The notes under the pieces were generated by a model. The model was not told where the DNA came from, did no database searches, and saw only the letters and a list, made by a program, of their open reading frames with translations. Source: Candidatus Solibacter usitatus (GTDB lineage: Bacteria > Acidobacteriota > Terriglobia > Bryobacterales > Bryobacteraceae). From it: a stretch of 57,363 bases of DNA. Positions 1 to 8,665 of the stretch are shown here, piece by piece. Every line of letters starts with the position of its first letter. Position 1 is the first letter of the stretch. The stretch spans positions 1 through 57,363 of the forward strand of contig JACPVQ010000238.1 of NCBI GenBank assembly GCA_016191645.1. Reading direction: 5' to 3'. Made by a program: the position numbers and the translations under genes.

Positions 1-2
1 AT

Positions 3-587
3 TACGATCAGCGCCACCTCTGGAATATGTGGTGGATATACGAACTGCCGGTTGGCAAAGGCCGCAAGTTCCTTTCCGGCTCACGCGGTGTTGTCGATCA
101 TGTGCTCGGCGGTTGGACGGTTTCGGGCGTTTGGAGCCAATCGACGGAATTGCCCGTTTCGGTGGGCAACGGATTGTTCTGGGCCACCAACTGGAATGTG
201 ACCACCGCCGGCACGCCGGTGGGGCCCATCTCTCAATCCACCAAGACGAAGAACGTCACGGGCGGAACGGGAGGACCCAACATCTGGCCGAACCCGAAGC
301 AGACGATCAATGAATGGCTGTACACGCCGCCGGGACAGAGTGGCACGCGCAATACTCTACGCGTGGATGGTCTGTCCGGTTTCGATATCGGCTTCTCCAA
401 GAGATTTCGCATGCCGTTCCGGGAGAAGCACACCCTGATGTTCCGCTGGGAGACATTCAATCTGCTCAACCAGGTGCGTTTCACCGCCCCTGATATCGAC
501 AGATCGAGTGTTTCGACGTTTGGAAACTACACCGGACAGGCGAACGATCCGCGGCAGATGCAATTCGCCTTACGCTACGAATTCTAG
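3..587 (+). CDS. TonB-dependent receptor-like protein, 3' part
   Basis: The reading frame is open from the window edge, so the true start lies upstream. The visible 194 residues are the C-terminal beta-barrel part of a large outer-membrane receptor of the carboxypeptidase-regulatory/TonB-receptor (Oar-like) kind. The frame opens with YDQRH, followed by a strand rich in W and Y and a GKGR turn. Near the end is an FRWETFNLLNQ segment that matches FRWEMFNMFNH in the complete receptor at 41869-45129. The protein ends in QMQFALRYEF, the terminal aromatic expected of a barrel. It probably imports oligosaccharides or other large substrates across the outer membrane. The substrate cannot be read from this fragment. 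Confidence 0.85.
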   Translation, partial: YDQRHLWNMWWIYELPVGKGRKFLSGSRGVVDHVLGGWTVSGVWSQSTELPVSVGNGLFWATNWNVTTAGTPVGPISQSTKTKNVTGGTGGPNIWPNPKQTINEWLYTPPGQSGTRNTLRVDGLSGFDIGFSKRFRMPFREKHTLMFRWETFNLLNQVRFTAPDIDRSSVSTFGNYTGQANDPRQMQFALRYEF

Positions 588-599
588 CTGTGCTGGTCC

Positions 600-752
600 G
601 TGGGGCAGATCTCCAGATCTGCGGCGGGATCTCCAGATCCCGCATGGCCTCGCAAGAGGCCATCGGCTGCTTTGCAGCCGCCCGGGAGATTGCGATTACT
701 TCAGGCAGAGCCGGTCTGGAGACCGGCTCGCAGATCTGGAGATCTGCCCCAC
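600..752. repeat. palindromic intergenic repeat, copy 1
   Basis: Four 16-nt near-perfect palindromic arms lie at 606-621, 626-641, 711-726 and 731-746. Each has the core RTCTCCAGAY or its complement RTCTGGAGAY, where R and Y pair. The outer arms are reverse complements of one another, so the whole element can fold on itself. It fills the gap between two convergent genes. A second copy is at 6666-6781 and a degenerate remnant at 39519-39545. A GC-rich inverted repeat at about 783-800 (cggccgc/gcggccg) follows it. No coding potential is credible here. Confidence 0.8.
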
Positions 753-804
753 ACAAACTCGGGACATGTCCAAACTCGAGTCGGCCGCGAAGCGGCCGCC
801 GCAC

Positions 805-1623
805 TTATTTCTGGTCGTAGCCTTTCAATCGCCGCACCCAGATGTTCCGGTAGCGCACGGGATTGCCGTGGTCCTGCAGACCGAGCGGTAATTCGGGCTC
901 GTGCGCCGTGTACACGCCCACTTTGCGGTAGACCATCGCGCCGATCACTTCTTTGTGATTGTGCACCATCACTCCATTCCAGAACACCGTCTGATAAGCG
1001 GGCTTCACCAACTTTGTGCCTTCGAATTTCGGAGCCTCAAATACGATGTCGAATGTCTGCCATTCGCCGGGAGGGCGAGGCGCGGTAGCCAGCGGGGGCC
1101 ATTGACCGTAGATCGCGCCCGCGCCGCCATCGGCGTAAGTCTGGTTCTGATACATATCCAGAACCTGGATTTCGTACTGCCCCATGATCAACACTCCGCT
1201 GTTGCCGCGGCCTTGGCTCGTTCCCTTCACTACCGGGGGCGCGGCCCATTCGATGTGCAGTTGAATGTCGCCGAATTTTTCGCGTGAAAACATCTCGCCC
1301 GTGCCGGAGCCCGTTTCGAAGTAGCCATCTCGTACCGTCCACTTCGCGTCGATGAGCTTCCCGCGATCATCACCCCGTCCGCGCTGGGCCCACTTGGATA
1401 GATCCTTGCCATCGAACAGCACGATGGCGTCCGACGGCGGCGCACCGGGAGTCTTGCCGGGCGTGACGATGGGCGGATGCGGCCGGTTGGAATCGTGGAC
1501 GTGCCACGGCTGGCCGGGAAGCATTGGCGTATCGGTAAAGCCGAGGTCGCCGCGGTTGGTTTGCGCGGTGAGCGAAACGGCGGCCAGAAAGCAGAACGGC
1601 AAAAAGGTCCTCATCCCATACAT
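805..1623 (-). CDS. DUF1080 (3-keto-disaccharide hydrolase) family secreted protein
   Basis: This is a 272-residue protein with an N-terminal signal peptide (hydrophobic run MRTFLPFCFLAAVSLTAQ). The DUF1080 fold is shown by IVLFDGKDLSKW near residue 68, the middle RGNSGVLIMGQYEIQVLD segment and the closing YRNIWVRRLK. This LamG-like family hydrolyses 3-keto-glycosides or acts on related sugars in the periplasm. It starts 7 bp after the Gfo/Idh/MocA gene on the same strand, so the two are probably one operon. That fits a 3-keto-sugar pathway in which the oxidoreductase makes or uses the keto sugar. An internal ATG at 1614 is an equally good start. Confidence 0.88.
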   Translation of the reverse strand: MYGMRTFLPFCFLAAVSLTAQTNRGDLGFTDTPMLPGQPWHVHDSNRPHPPIVTPGKTPGAPPSDAIVLFDGKDLSKWAQRGRGDDRGKLIDAKWTVRDGYFETGSGTGEMFSREKFGDIQLHIEWAAPPVVKGTSQGRGNSGVLIMGQYEIQVLDMYQNQTYADGGAGAIYGQWPPLATAPRPPGEWQTFDIVFEAPKFEGTKLVKPAYQTVFWNGVMVHNHKEVIGAMVYRKVGVYTAHEPELPLGLQDHGNPVRYRNIWVRRLKGYDQK

Positions 1624-1630
1624 TGTAGTG

Positions 1631-2827
1631 CTACATCTCGACCTTTCGGAGGGTGCCGTTCCACTTCATGCGGCGGCCGCGCCGCAGAGAGAGATTTGCC
1701 AGTTGCACCACCAACGCGGCCTGGAAACCCAGATGGATGGGTGCTGTGGGCGTTTTCCGCGTGCGCACGCATTCCAGGAAGTTCTGCACATGAAGATCCG
1801 TCGCCCAGCCGAAACCTCTCGCGGAGCGCTTCTCGATGGCCGCGCTTTCCTCCGCGCCTTGCGCAAATACGCGAAGCTCTTCCCGGCCAATGTCCATGCG
1901 GGCTTTGAGCCCATCGACATGGTTCATCTGATCATTGCGGCTCTGGTATCGCATGGCCGCGTAATTAATGGTGAACACGCCGATGAAGTCCTCCGCGTAT
2001 TCCGCGGTGACGACGACAGACTCCGGCGTATCGCCGCCGGCAGCGTGCGGACGTCCCGCCGCCGCGGTCACGGCAAGCGGCGCGCCCGCGTTCATCAGCA
2101 TCTGAATTCCGTCGTACACATGCGCGCCCTGATCGGCCACAATGCCGCCGGCGAAATCGGAATACAATCGCCAGCGGCGAAAAATGTCGGGATCAAGCAC
2201 CCGGTTGTCACGCGTACCCAGCCACTGTTTCCAATCGAGCGGGCCATCGAGCTTCGTGACCTTGCTGCCGCCGAGTTGCGTATTGAGCCACCAGGATCGA
2301 ACCATGTGGACGTCGCCGAGCGTGCCCGCGGCGACGATCTTGCGCCCCTCCTGATAAAGGTCGTAGCTGCGCCGCTGCATGCCCACCTGAATGATTTGTC
2401 TGGTGCGCTTTTCCGCATCCACTAGCTCGACCCCTTCTTCGGGAGTGTGGCAGAGCGGCTTCTCCACATATACATCCTTGCCCGCCGCCAAAGCGTCCAG
2501 CACCATGCGGTGATGCCAGTGTTCAGGCGAAGCGATGAGCACTGCTTCGATGGACTTGTCGTCGAGCAGTTGTTTGTAATTGCGGTACGCCTTCGGAGAA
2601 ACGCCGCTCTGTGCTTTCGCCGCGGCGGAAAGCGCGCGTTCCAGATTCGGCTCATAAACATCGCAGATCGCGCCGACGCGAAGAGCTGGATCTTTCTGAA
2701 AAACGCCCATCACGAACGTTCCTCGCCCCCCCGACCCGATGACTCCAAGAACCACTTTGCTGGCGGCTTGCGCCGAAAGCGTTATGCCGGAAGCGCCCAT
2801 AAGAAATATGCGGCGTGTAGATTTCAT
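1631..2827 (-). CDS. Gfo/Idh/MocA family oxidoreductase, Tat-exported
   Basis: This is a 398-residue NAD(P)-dependent sugar oxidoreductase-type protein. It begins with a twin-arginine signal (TRRIFLMG followed by a short hydrophobic stretch). The Rossmann dinucleotide motif GVIGSGGRG is near residue 28 and the family EKPLCHTPEEG motif near residue 120. The C-terminal alpha/beta substrate domain is complete. The ATG is preceded by GGGGAG. The downstream partner is the DUF1080 protein 7 bp away, and the gene diverges from the DUF1549 gene at 2888. Substrate is unknown. A role in oxidising or epimerising a sugar ring in the periplasm is inferred from family and neighbour. Confidence 0.9.
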   Translation of the reverse strand: MKSTRRIFLMGASGITLSAQAASKVVLGVIGSGGRGTFVMGVFQKDPALRVGAICDVYEPNLERALSAAAKAQSGVSPKAYRNYKQLLDDKSIEAVLIASPEHWHHRMVLDALAAGKDVYVEKPLCHTPEEGVELVDAEKRTRQIIQVGMQRRSYDLYQEGRKIVAAGTLGDVHMVRSWWLNTQLGGSKVTKLDGPLDWKQWLGTRDNRVLDPDIFRRWRLYSDFAGGIVADQGAHVYDGIQMLMNAGAPLAVTAAAGRPHAAGGDTPESVVVTAEYAEDFIGVFTINYAAMRYQSRNDQMNHVDGLKARMDIGREELRVFAQGAEESAAIEKRSARGFGWATDLHVQNFLECVRTRKTPTAPIHLGFQAALVVQLANLSLRRGRRMKWNGTLRKVEM

Positions 2828-2858
2828 CTCCCCATTATCAAGCTTTCGCCCGCCGGGT

Positions 2859-2864
2859 TATACT
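2859..2864 (+). promoter_or_regulatory. candidate -10 box (TATACT)
   Basis: TATACT lies 23 bp upstream of the ATG at 2888, within ggttatactgg. The same 11-base string with TATACT recurs at 41838-41848, upstream of the receptor gene. No convincing -35 element is visible, so this would be an extended or -10-dominated promoter. This is pattern evidence only. Confidence 0.4.
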
Positions 2865-2887
2865 GGCTGTACAACGCCGCCACAGAG

Positions 2888-5188
2888 ATGCGACTCGTCA
2901 CTATCCTTGTCTGTTCGACGCTCGCCATGCACGCCCAGACCGCGCGCCAGGTGCTGGAAAAGCACTGCCTCGCCTGCCACGGAGCGGCGAAGATGTCCGG
3001 TCTCGATCTGCGCGCGCGCGATTCTATGCTCAAGGGCGGAACGCGCGGCGGCGCCGTCGTTCCCGGCAACGCGCATGCCAGTCTCATTCTGCGTGCCGTC
3101 CGCCGCGATGGCGATGTCAAAATGCCCCCCGGCAAAGACGGTCTCGCGCCATCGGAAATCGCCGTTCTCGAAAAGTGGATCTCCGCGGGGGCTCCCTGGG
3201 ATGACAAAGCTGTAGCCGAATCGCAATGGTGGTCCTTCCGCTCGCCGAAGCGCCCGGCTTCCGGCGCAAGCATCGACGATTTCATCAATCGCGCGCTGCA
3301 ATCGAATCGCCTTCGCGCCGCGCCTCCGGCTTCCCGCCAGGCGCTGATCCGTCGCGCCACTTACGATCTACACGGACTTCCTCCTACGCCCGAAGAGGTC
3401 GCGGCATTCGCCGGCGACAAAGATCCGAGAGCGTTCGAAAAGTTGATCGACCGCCTGCTGGCCTCGCCCCGTTACGGCGAACGTTGGGGCCGGCACTGGC
3501 TCGACGTCGTGCGTTATGCCGATACGGGCGGCTTCGAAACCGACGTGCTTCTGCCCAATGCATGGCGCTACCGCGATTACGTCATCCGTTCTTTCAACTC
3601 CGACAAGCCGTACAACATCTTCGTTCAGGAGCAGATTGCCGCCGACGAAATCTGGCCCTCCAATCTCGATCTGGATGGCAGCTACGAACTTCCCAAAGCG
3701 CAGCGCGAGGGAATCGAACGGCGGCTGGGCACCAGTCTGTTCACTCTGGGCGCGCTGCCGGTTGAGTTTGCATTCATCGGAGACCAGTACCGCGCCGAAT
3801 GGCAGGCCGAAAGTGTCGAGACAACCGCCGCCGCATTTCTCGGCCTCTCCATGAATTGCGCGCGCTGCCACGATCACAAGTTCGATCCCATCTCGCAAAG
3901 GGACTTCTTCCGCATGTCAGCCCTGTTCGCGGGAAGTGAAGATCGCGAAGTCCCCATCGTCAGTCAGATGGCTATCTTCGAGTACACCCGCTACCAGACG
4001 AAGCTGGTCATCGCCGAACAGCTCAAGGAAAAACTGCAGCGCCTGGAGGCCGAAGCTCGCAAACGTCAAAACGTAAGTGGCAAGTACGCAAAGTTCGAAC
4101 TGACTCCTTCCGAACGCGATGCGCGGGAAACACTGCTGCGCCAGATTGGCGATGCGTTTGTCAAAGCGCCCGCGCCTTATGCGAAGGCAAATCTTCTGGT
4201 CCACGCCGCGCCCGTACCGGATACCTTTCTGCTCACGCGCGGCGAATGGAATCAGCGCGGCGAAAAAGTAACGCCGGGGTTCCCCGCCGCCATCGGGCCG
4301 GCTGCTTCAATCTCCGAGCCTGAGGGGCCGTGGTTCATTCCGCGACGCCGCAAAGCACTCGCAGAATGGCTCACCTCGCGCGAGCATCCCTTGCTGGCGC
4401 GCGTCATGGTGAACCGTATCTGGCAAGGACACTTTGGACGCGGCATCACCAACACGCCCAACGATTTCGGGCGGCAGGGCGACAAGCCGTCTCATCCCGA
4501 ACTTCTCGATTGGCTCGCCGTTGAATTTATGGAGCGCGGCTGGAGCGTCAAGCAGATGCACAAACTCATTCTGCTCTCCGATGCCTATCGGCGTTCCAGC
4601 GAAGCCGTGCCTGCCGGCCTCGAAAAAGATGCGGACAATGTTTACCTGTGGCGCATGAATCGGCGGCGGTTGGAAGCCGAAGCCATTCGCGACGCCGTCC
4701 TCGCCTCCTCCGGCGCGTTGAACGCGAAGATGTTCGGGCCCGCCGTAGTGCCCGCATTGAGCAAAGAAGAGGCCGAGGCGATGCGCGACATGACGCAGTG
4801 GCCCATCACCAGCGATCCGCGCGAACACGAACGCCGCGGCGTCTACCTCTTCGTGAAGCGCAGCTTCCGCAATCCGATGATGGAGACCTTCGACGCGCCG
4901 GACGCGGCCGCCAGTTGCCCGCGCCGCGAAACCTCCACCATAGCGCCGCAATCTCTGGCGCTGATGAACGGCGAATTTGCCAATCGCCAGGCGGAAGTGT
5001 TCGCCGCCCGCCTCAACAAGGAATCGCGCGATGCGGCCGCGCAGGTGAACCGGGCCTTCCTCATCGCGTTCGGCCGCGAACCTGGCGACGCCGAGCGCAA
5101 GCGGGCCATGGATTACGCCGCGCGCGCGGGCCTCGCTAAACTCTGTCTGCTGCTATTCAACACAAGTGAGTTCCTTTATGTCGATTGA
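2888..5188 (+). CDS. PSCyt1-DUF1549-DUF1553 protein (heme-motif, exported)
   Basis: This is a 766-residue protein. The ATG at 2888 gives a signal peptide (MRLVTILVCSTLAMHAQ), while the frame upstream runs antisense to the oxidoreductase and is not coding. A planctomycete-type cytochrome motif CLACH is at residues 27-31. The DUF1549 core has YGERWGRHWLDVVRYADTGG and CARCHDHKFDPI at about residue 324. The DUF1553 C-terminal half has MVNRIWQGHFGRG, SHPELLDWLA and RRRLEAEAIRD. This pair of domains is abundant in Planctomycetes, Verrucomicrobia and Acidobacteriota near polysaccharide or sulfated-glycan genes. The biochemical role is not established. It overlaps the following DUF1501 gene, so the two are translationally coupled. 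Confidence 0.9.
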   Translation: MRLVTILVCSTLAMHAQTARQVLEKHCLACHGAAKMSGLDLRARDSMLKGGTRGGAVVPGNAHASLILRAVRRDGDVKMPPGKDGLAPSEIAVLEKWISAGAPWDDKAVAESQWWSFRSPKRPASGASIDDFINRALQSNRLRAAPPASRQALIRRATYDLHGLPPTPEEVAAFAGDKDPRAFEKLIDRLLASPRYGERWGRHWLDVVRYADTGGFETDVLLPNAWRYRDYVIRSFNSDKPYNIFVQEQIAADEIWPSNLDLDGSYELPKAQREGIERRLGTSLFTLGALPVEFAFIGDQYRAEWQAESVETTAAAFLGLSMNCARCHDHKFDPISQRDFFRMSALFAGSEDREVPIVSQMAIFEYTRYQTKLVIAEQLKEKLQRLEAEARKRQNVSGKYAKFELTPSERDARETLLRQIGDAFVKAPAPYAKANLLVHAAPVPDTFLLTRGEWNQRGEKVTPGFPAAIGPAASISEPEGPWFIPRRRKALAEWLTSREHPLLARVMVNRIWQGHFGRGITNTPNDFGRQGDKPSHPELLDWLAVEFMERGWSVKQMHKLILLSDAYRRSSEAVPAGLEKDADNVYLWRMNRRRLEAEAIRDAVLASSGALNAKMFGPAVVPALSKEEAEAMRDMTQWPITSDPREHERRGVYLFVKRSFRNPMMETFDAPDAAASCPRRETSTIAPQSLALMNGEFANRQAEVFAARLNKESRDAAAQVNRAFLIAFGREPGDAERKRAMDYAARAGLAKLCLLLFNTSEFLYVD

Positions 5189-6632
5189 CCCCGGGTCGAA
5201 ACATTGGTTGCGCCGCGGATTCCTGCAGCAATCGGGTCTGGGATTTGGCGCACTGGCTGCGGCGTGGATGCAGAACGCGCAGGCCGCCCCCGCCGGCAAT
5301 CCGCTGTCGTCGAAGAAGCCTCCGCTCCCCGCTACTGCGAAGAACGTCATCTTCCTCTTCATGCACGGCGGACCGAGCCACATGGAAACCTTTGACCCAA
5401 AGCCCGCGCTGAACAAACTCCACGGCCAATTGGTCCCGGCCAGTTTCGGCCACGTGCAGTTGCAGTTTTCGAAATTCAATGAATCGCCGGTGCTCGGCTG
5501 CAAGCGTACGTTTCGCAAATACGGCGAAGCCGGCATGGACATCTCCGATCTGTTTCCGCACGTCGCTTCGCAGGCGGACAAACTTGCCGTAATTCGCTCC
5601 ATGAATCACGACGGCTTCACGCACACGGCCGCGTTGAACTGGTTGAACAATGGCTGGCCGCGCCTGGGACGTCCCAGCCTGGGTTCGTGGCTGGTCTATG
5701 GATTGGGCAGCGAAAGTGAAAGCCTGCCCGCGTTTGTCGTGATGCTGGAAGGCGGCATCAAGAGTGGATCCGTTGTCTACAGCTCCGGTTTCCTTCCCGC
5801 GGTTTATCAGGGCACGCCGCTGCGCCCGGGACCGTCGCCGATTCTCAATCTCAAGCGCCCGGCGGACATGACGCAAACGCAACAGCGCGATTGGCTGAAC
5901 GAATTGCGCTGGTTCAATGAGCAACACCGGACCTCGCGCGAAGACGAGACCGCGCTCGATGCGCGCATCTCCTCCTATGAACTGGCCTTCAAGATGCAGA
6001 TGGCCGCGCCGGAATTGACCGACCTCGGCAAGGAGACCGCGGCCGCGCGCGCACTCTACGGCATCGGCGACAAGACCACCGATGAGTTCGGTTCCAAATG
6101 TCTGCTGGCGCGAAGATTGGTCGAACGCGGAGTCCGCTTCGTGCAACTCTGGAGCGGCAGCACGACAGGCGGTGAAGATTGGGATGGCCACAAACAGTGC
6201 GATGCCAATCATCAACGCATGGCTGCGAAGACCGATAAACCGATCGCCGGACTTCTCGCCGATCTTGCCGGACGCGGTCTGCTCGATTCCACACTGGTGA
6301 TTTGGGGCGGTGAATTCGGACGCACCCCAACATCCGATGGCAACATGAACGGCGGCGGCGACAGTCAGGGCCGCGATCACAATCCCTACGGCTTCACCAT
6401 CTGGATGGCCGGCGGAGGCGTGAAAGGCGGGCGTGTGATTGGCGCAACAGATGAGATCGGCCTGCGCGCCGTTCAAGATCCCGTCCATGTGCACGACCTG
6501 CACGCGTCGATACTGGCCATGATGGGTATGGATCACACAAAACTGACATACCCATTTCAAGGCCGCGACTTCCGCTTGACCGATGTCCACGGCAAGACAG
6601 ACTTGGTCGCCAAGCTTCGCAGTACTTCCTGA
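5178..6632 (+). CDS. DUF1501 family protein, Tat-exported
   Basis: This is a 484-residue alkaline-phosphatase-superfamily-like (sulfatase fold) protein. It has a twin-arginine leader (LRRGFLQQSGLGFGALAAA) and the typical opening KNVIFLFMHGGPSHMETFDPKP. The middle holds WGGEFGRTPTSDG, and the end reads HDLHASILAMMGMDHTKLTYPFQGRDFRLTDV, all in family order. The ATG at 5178 overlaps the upstream DUF1549 gene by 11 bp. An in-frame GTG at 5166 is an alternative start. It always travels with DUF1549/DUF1553 proteins in these phyla, which suggests a joint periplasmic function, but no reaction has been assigned. Confidence 0.9.
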   Translation: MSIDPGSKHWLRRGFLQQSGLGFGALAAAWMQNAQAAPAGNPLSSKKPPLPATAKNVIFLFMHGGPSHMETFDPKPALNKLHGQLVPASFGHVQLQFSKFNESPVLGCKRTFRKYGEAGMDISDLFPHVASQADKLAVIRSMNHDGFTHTAALNWLNNGWPRLGRPSLGSWLVYGLGSESESLPAFVVMLEGGIKSGSVVYSSGFLPAVYQGTPLRPGPSPILNLKRPADMTQTQQRDWLNELRWFNEQHRTSREDETALDARISSYELAFKMQMAAPELTDLGKETAAARALYGIGDKTTDEFGSKCLLARRLVERGVRFVQLWSGSTTGGEDWDGHKQCDANHQRMAAKTDKPIAGLLADLAGRGLLDSTLVIWGGEFGRTPTSDGNMNGGGDSQGRDHNPYGFTIWMAGGGVKGGRVIGATDEIGLRAVQDPVHVHDLHASILAMMGMDHTKLTYPFQGRDFRLTDVHGKTDLVAKLRSTS

Positions 6633-6665
6633 AATCTTCCCACTCAGCGAAGATTTCCTTTGGTT

Positions 6666-6781
6666 GAGGGCAGGTCTCCAGACCTGCGACGGGATCTCCA
6701 GATCCCGTCCGCGGGGGCGTTTCCGCGCTGCCGGCAGAGCCGATCTGGAGATCGGCTCGCAGGTCTGGAGACCTGCCCCAC
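6666..6781. repeat. palindromic intergenic repeat, copy 2
   Basis: This copy has the same four-arm architecture as 600-752, with arms at 6671-6686, 6691-6706, 6740-6755 and 6760-6775. Relative to copy 1 the outer arms changed A..T to G..C on both sides, and the third arm changed G..C to A..T on both sides, so pairing is kept throughout. The inner spacer is shorter (33 versus 69 nt). Like copy 1, it sits between the stops of two convergent genes. Confidence 0.8.
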
Positions 6782-8665
6782 CTACTTGATATTGATCAGC
6801 ATGGGGTTGGAAGCAATGCCATGCACAAGCAAACGCAGCGGAACAATCCCGCTGCCTGCAAGTGTGGCCGGGAGCGTCAACTTCACCACATCGGACCCGG
6901 GCTCGGAATCGTGCGGGCCCGCATAGATCACCGGCGTCGATACATCGCCAATCGTGCACGTCACAGCATCGAGCGAAGTTCTGCCGCGAATGCCGGTTCC
7001 GGAAAGCTCCAGTACCGCGCCACCCGCGCTGAGATCGATCGGGGTAGCATCGCACGTGCTCTGCTCAGCGCAGAACGTAACAGCGGTGGCGACCTCACTG
7101 CCATCGAGACGAAGCGTGCCGGTATTCTTGAGGCCAGGGGCAACCGGTGCGATGGTGATGGAGCCATGATTCGCCGAGCCGGTTTGCACCAGCGCCGCCG
7201 GACCGCTTGCAATGCCAGTGGGAATTAGAAATCTCCACGGGCTGGAAGACGAATCGAGCAGCGTCGCAACACGGGCCAATCCGGTGCCGTCGATCACCAT
7301 CAATTCTGCGTCCGTTGCGCCGGAGATAGACGCGATGCTTTCGGGCGCGAGCGGACCGGGCGTCAGGTTCGCGCCGTTGACCGCGGAAAGAGCGAATGCC
7401 CCGTCCTCGCCGCGCCATGGCGGACCGGCCGTGGACGGCAATTCCGCCGCGATCTTTGATTGCCCACGAAACGCGCGAGTGATCTCGCCAGACAGCCGCA
7501 AATACCAATCGCTGGGCAGCGTAAAACCGTCCGCGTCCAGCGTCAGCCAGTAGCCTTGGTCCGGCGCGTCCTCACGCCGCGCGGCCACTTTGAACATCGC
7601 CGTGCTCTCGTTCACTTCGTCGAACATCGCGATCTTGAGAACGCGCGCACCCGCGTTCTGGGCATTGACGGCCTGCCTCCAGAGAAACTGGCCGCCATTG
7701 CGCGGAATTTGATTCTGCCTCGCGTTGCGGTTGAGGTTGTACCAGGAGAATCCCGGAAAGATCACCGGCATGTAGATCTGTTGGCGCTGGCTGGTGAGCG
7801 CTACATCCGGCTCAATGCGCTGCGTCTTCCAGCGATCGACGTCGGCAAGCGTTGCATAGCGGCCGACGTTCCAGGGCTGAATGCCGTCCATCGCCTGATA
7901 CACGCCGGCCCAGCGCGCATCGGGCGCGGCATCGTTCGACAGGGTTCGCCAATAGGCCGGAGTTCCACCAAGGTAAGTCACGTTTGCCTGCGTCTGAAAC
8001 CAGCGCACAATCTGCAACGCCGCATCGGGATTGGAAGGCGGATGCGAAGAGTCGTTCAAGCCCATTCCCCAAACAGCGAGCACGGGTTTGCCGTTGTGAT
8101 GCAGATACCCTGGTTGTGAAGTGACGTTGAGTGTTCCCGTCAGGTACTGCCAATCGCTTTGCAAGACGGATTCAAGCGTAGCCGGGTTGGCGCCGCTGAT
8201 ATCGTATTCCATCGCGAACACCCGCCCGTAGCGTCGCGCCGCGGCCATGATGTTTTTCAGAACCGCGTCGCCCGCTGCGCGATGACCCGGAATGTCCGTG
8301 ATAAAACGCTGCACCAGAACGCCGTCCAGCGCATATTCCTGCATCCATCGGAAATGGCGCGCAACGGTGGTGGAGTTGCCCGCCGAAAAAAGATAGGCTG
8401 CATTCGGTCCGATGGTCATGCCCGGAACGGCGCAGCCTTCCCCGGTTTCGAATTCGCGCAGATCCGGGTACATATCGATCACGAGGCTGGCCGCGGTGGG
8501 AACGCCGTTCGACCAATGGCTCCAATTATTACCCGACGTCCCGCCGCCCGGGCAGCGAAACCACCCCTGATAACCGAGCAGCACTTTATCGTTCAGCGTT
8601 GTGGGATCAACGCTCTGTGCCAGGCAATGCACGGACAACAACGCGAGAACAGGAACTCTATGCAT
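6782..8665 (-). CDS. GH71/GH99-like glycoside hydrolase with TIGR03437-type C-terminal domain
   Basis: This 627-residue secreted protein has a short signal peptide (MHRVPVLALLSVHCLAQ). Residues 25-400 resemble the GH71/99-like bacterial family: KVLLGYQGWFRCPGGG, SLVIDMYPDLREF, ALDGVLVQRF, GRVFAMEYDISG, KPVLAVWGMGLND and KIAMFDEVNESTAMFK. The C-terminal 200 residues form an Ig-like domain of the kind found on many Solibacter secreted proteins (ESIASISGATDAELMVIDG onward). Its ATG overlaps the TAA of the DegT gene (TAATG), so the two are co-translated. It probably cleaves an external glycan. The linkage is unknown. Confidence 0.8.
   Translation of the reverse strand: MHRVPVLALLSVHCLAQSVDPTTLNDKVLLGYQGWFRCPGGGTSGNNWSHWSNGVPTAASLVIDMYPDLREFETGEGCAVPGMTIGPNAAYLFSAGNSTTVARHFRWMQEYALDGVLVQRFITDIPGHRAAGDAVLKNIMAAARRYGRVFAMEYDISGANPATLESVLQSDWQYLTGTLNVTSQPGYLHHNGKPVLAVWGMGLNDSSHPPSNPDAALQIVRWFQTQANVTYLGGTPAYWRTLSNDAAPDARWAGVYQAMDGIQPWNVGRYATLADVDRWKTQRIEPDVALTSQRQQIYMPVIFPGFSWYNLNRNARQNQIPRNGGQFLWRQAVNAQNAGARVLKIAMFDEVNESTAMFKVAARREDAPDQGYWLTLDADGFTLPSDWYLRLSGEITRAFRGQSKIAAELPSTAGPPWRGEDGAFALSAVNGANLTPGPLAPESIASISGATDAELMVIDGTGLARVATLLDSSSSPWRFLIPTGIASGPAALVQTGSANHGSITIAPVAPGLKNTGTLRLDGSEVATAVTFCAEQSTCDATPIDLSAGGAVLELSGTGIRGRTSLDAVTCTIGDVSTPVIYAGPHDSEPGSDVVKLTLPATLAGSGIVPLRLLVHGIASNPMLINIK

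Noticed and set aside
2447-2887. Upstream extension of the first DUF1549 protein.
   Set aside because: It runs antisense through the Gfo/Idh/MocA coding region. The signal peptide begins at 2888.
5157-7055. A 632-residue open frame on the minus strand.
   Set aside because: It lies opposite the DUF1501 gene and runs through the palindromic repeat. No domain resemblance; long shadows are expected at this GC content.
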